A stretch of DNA of 6,655 nt from Candidatus Solincola jinzensis. GTDB taxonomy: Bacteria; Actinomycetota; Geothermincolia; Geothermincolales; RBG-13-55-18. Position 1 is the stretch's first letter; each line of letters starts with the position of its first letter. Of the stretch, positions 6,358 to 6,655 are shown piece by piece. The notes beneath the pieces are model-generated. The model was not told the origin of the DNA, ran no database searches, and was given only the letters and a program-made list of their open reading frames with translations. The position numbers were made by a program, and so were the translations under genes. Location: NCBI GenBank assembly GCA_015711875.1, contig JACVJG010000171.1, forward strand, positions 1 through 6,655, in the 5' to 3' direction.

Positions 6358-6655
6358 ATGAAGACCTACAGCGTTAAAAAGGCCGATATAAACAGGTCGT
6401 GGTACCTGGTGGACGCCGAGGGCATGGTCCTGGGGAGGCTAGCGGCGGAACTCGCCAAAATCCTCCGCGGCAAGAACAAGCCCATCTTCACCACCCATAT
6501 GGACGTGGGCGACCACGTGGTGGTGGTTAACGCGGATAAGGTCGTGCTCACGGGCAACAAACTGCGCGACAAGGTGTACTACAGGCATTCGGGTTATCCC
6601 GGCGGGCTGAAGGAAACCCCGTACGAGGTACTACTCAAAGACAAGCCGGAGCTGG
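6358..6655 (+). CDS. rplM: Ribosomal protein L13 (uL13), partial
   Basis: The first 99 codons of 50S subunit protein L13 are present; the family is usually about 140-150 residues, so roughly two thirds is in the window. Recognisable segments are [20 protein letters not shown] at the start, [17 protein letters not shown] (26-42), [12 protein letters not shown] (51-62) and [11 protein letters not shown] (74-84). The ATG at 6358 gives the conserved MKTY start of the family. Its nearest purine run, GAGG (6351-6354), leaves only 3 bases of spacing, whereas a better GGAGG (6333-6337) lies 20 bases upstream. An in-frame GTG at 6340 would add six residues but has only 2 bases of spacing. The gene has its own strong promoter at 6281. 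rpsI (S9) usually follows rplM, but that would lie beyond the window. Confidence 0.96.
   Translation, partial: MKTYSVKKADINRSWYLVDAEGMVLGRLAAELAKILRGKNKPIFTTHMDVGDHVVVVNADKVVLTGNKLRDKVYYRHSGYPGGLKETPYEVLLKDKPEL

Overview
The window is a compact chromosomal segment of high-GC bacterial DNA holding six protein genes, two of them cut by the window edges. Nothing in it looks mobile: no transposase, integrase, CRISPR array, tRNA or rRNA was recognised. The high GC content, the frequent use of AGG and ATA codons, the archaeal/actinobacterial-style bifunctional sugar-phosphate isomerase and the two lipoproteins fit a high-GC Gram-positive, possibly a deep-branching actinobacterial lineage. That placement is an inference with low certainty; no marker gene here was compared with a database.

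Left part (1-3019): two sugar-phosphate enzymes are divergently transcribed. Leftward runs a phosphomannomutase/phosphoglucomutase (ManB/AlgC type), whose stop codon overlaps the start of a secreted lipoprotein gene that leaves the window. Rightward runs a bifunctional phosphoglucose/phosphomannose isomerase of the SIS-domain family. Together the two enzymes connect fructose-6-P with mannose-6-P/glucose-6-P and with the corresponding 1-phosphates, the entry to GDP-mannose or other nucleotide sugars for glycans. Between them lies a near-palindrome that contains an extended -10 promoter element on each strand, so one site may start both transcripts.

Middle part (3020-6251): after a relatively A/T-rich, inverted-repeat-rich leader of about 215 bases come three tightly packed genes: a lipoprotein with a DUF4352-like domain, a four-TM FtsX/MacB-type ABC permease and its LolD/MacB-type ATPase. 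Gaps are 15 and 11 bases, and each gene has its own Shine-Dalgarno. They look like one operon for an ABC mechanotransmission or export system of unknown substrate, with the lipoprotein as probable extracytoplasmic partner.

Right end (6252-6655): a weak terminator-like hairpin is followed by a strong sigma70-type promoter (TTGACA, 17 bases, TATCAT) and the first two thirds of rplM, ribosomal protein L13.

Most of this is ordinary biology. The points most worth a second look are the symmetric bidirectional promoter, the structured leader before the lipoprotein-ABC operon, and the unassigned lipoprotein/permease/ATPase system. No convincing new defence, mobile or RNA-guided system is visible.
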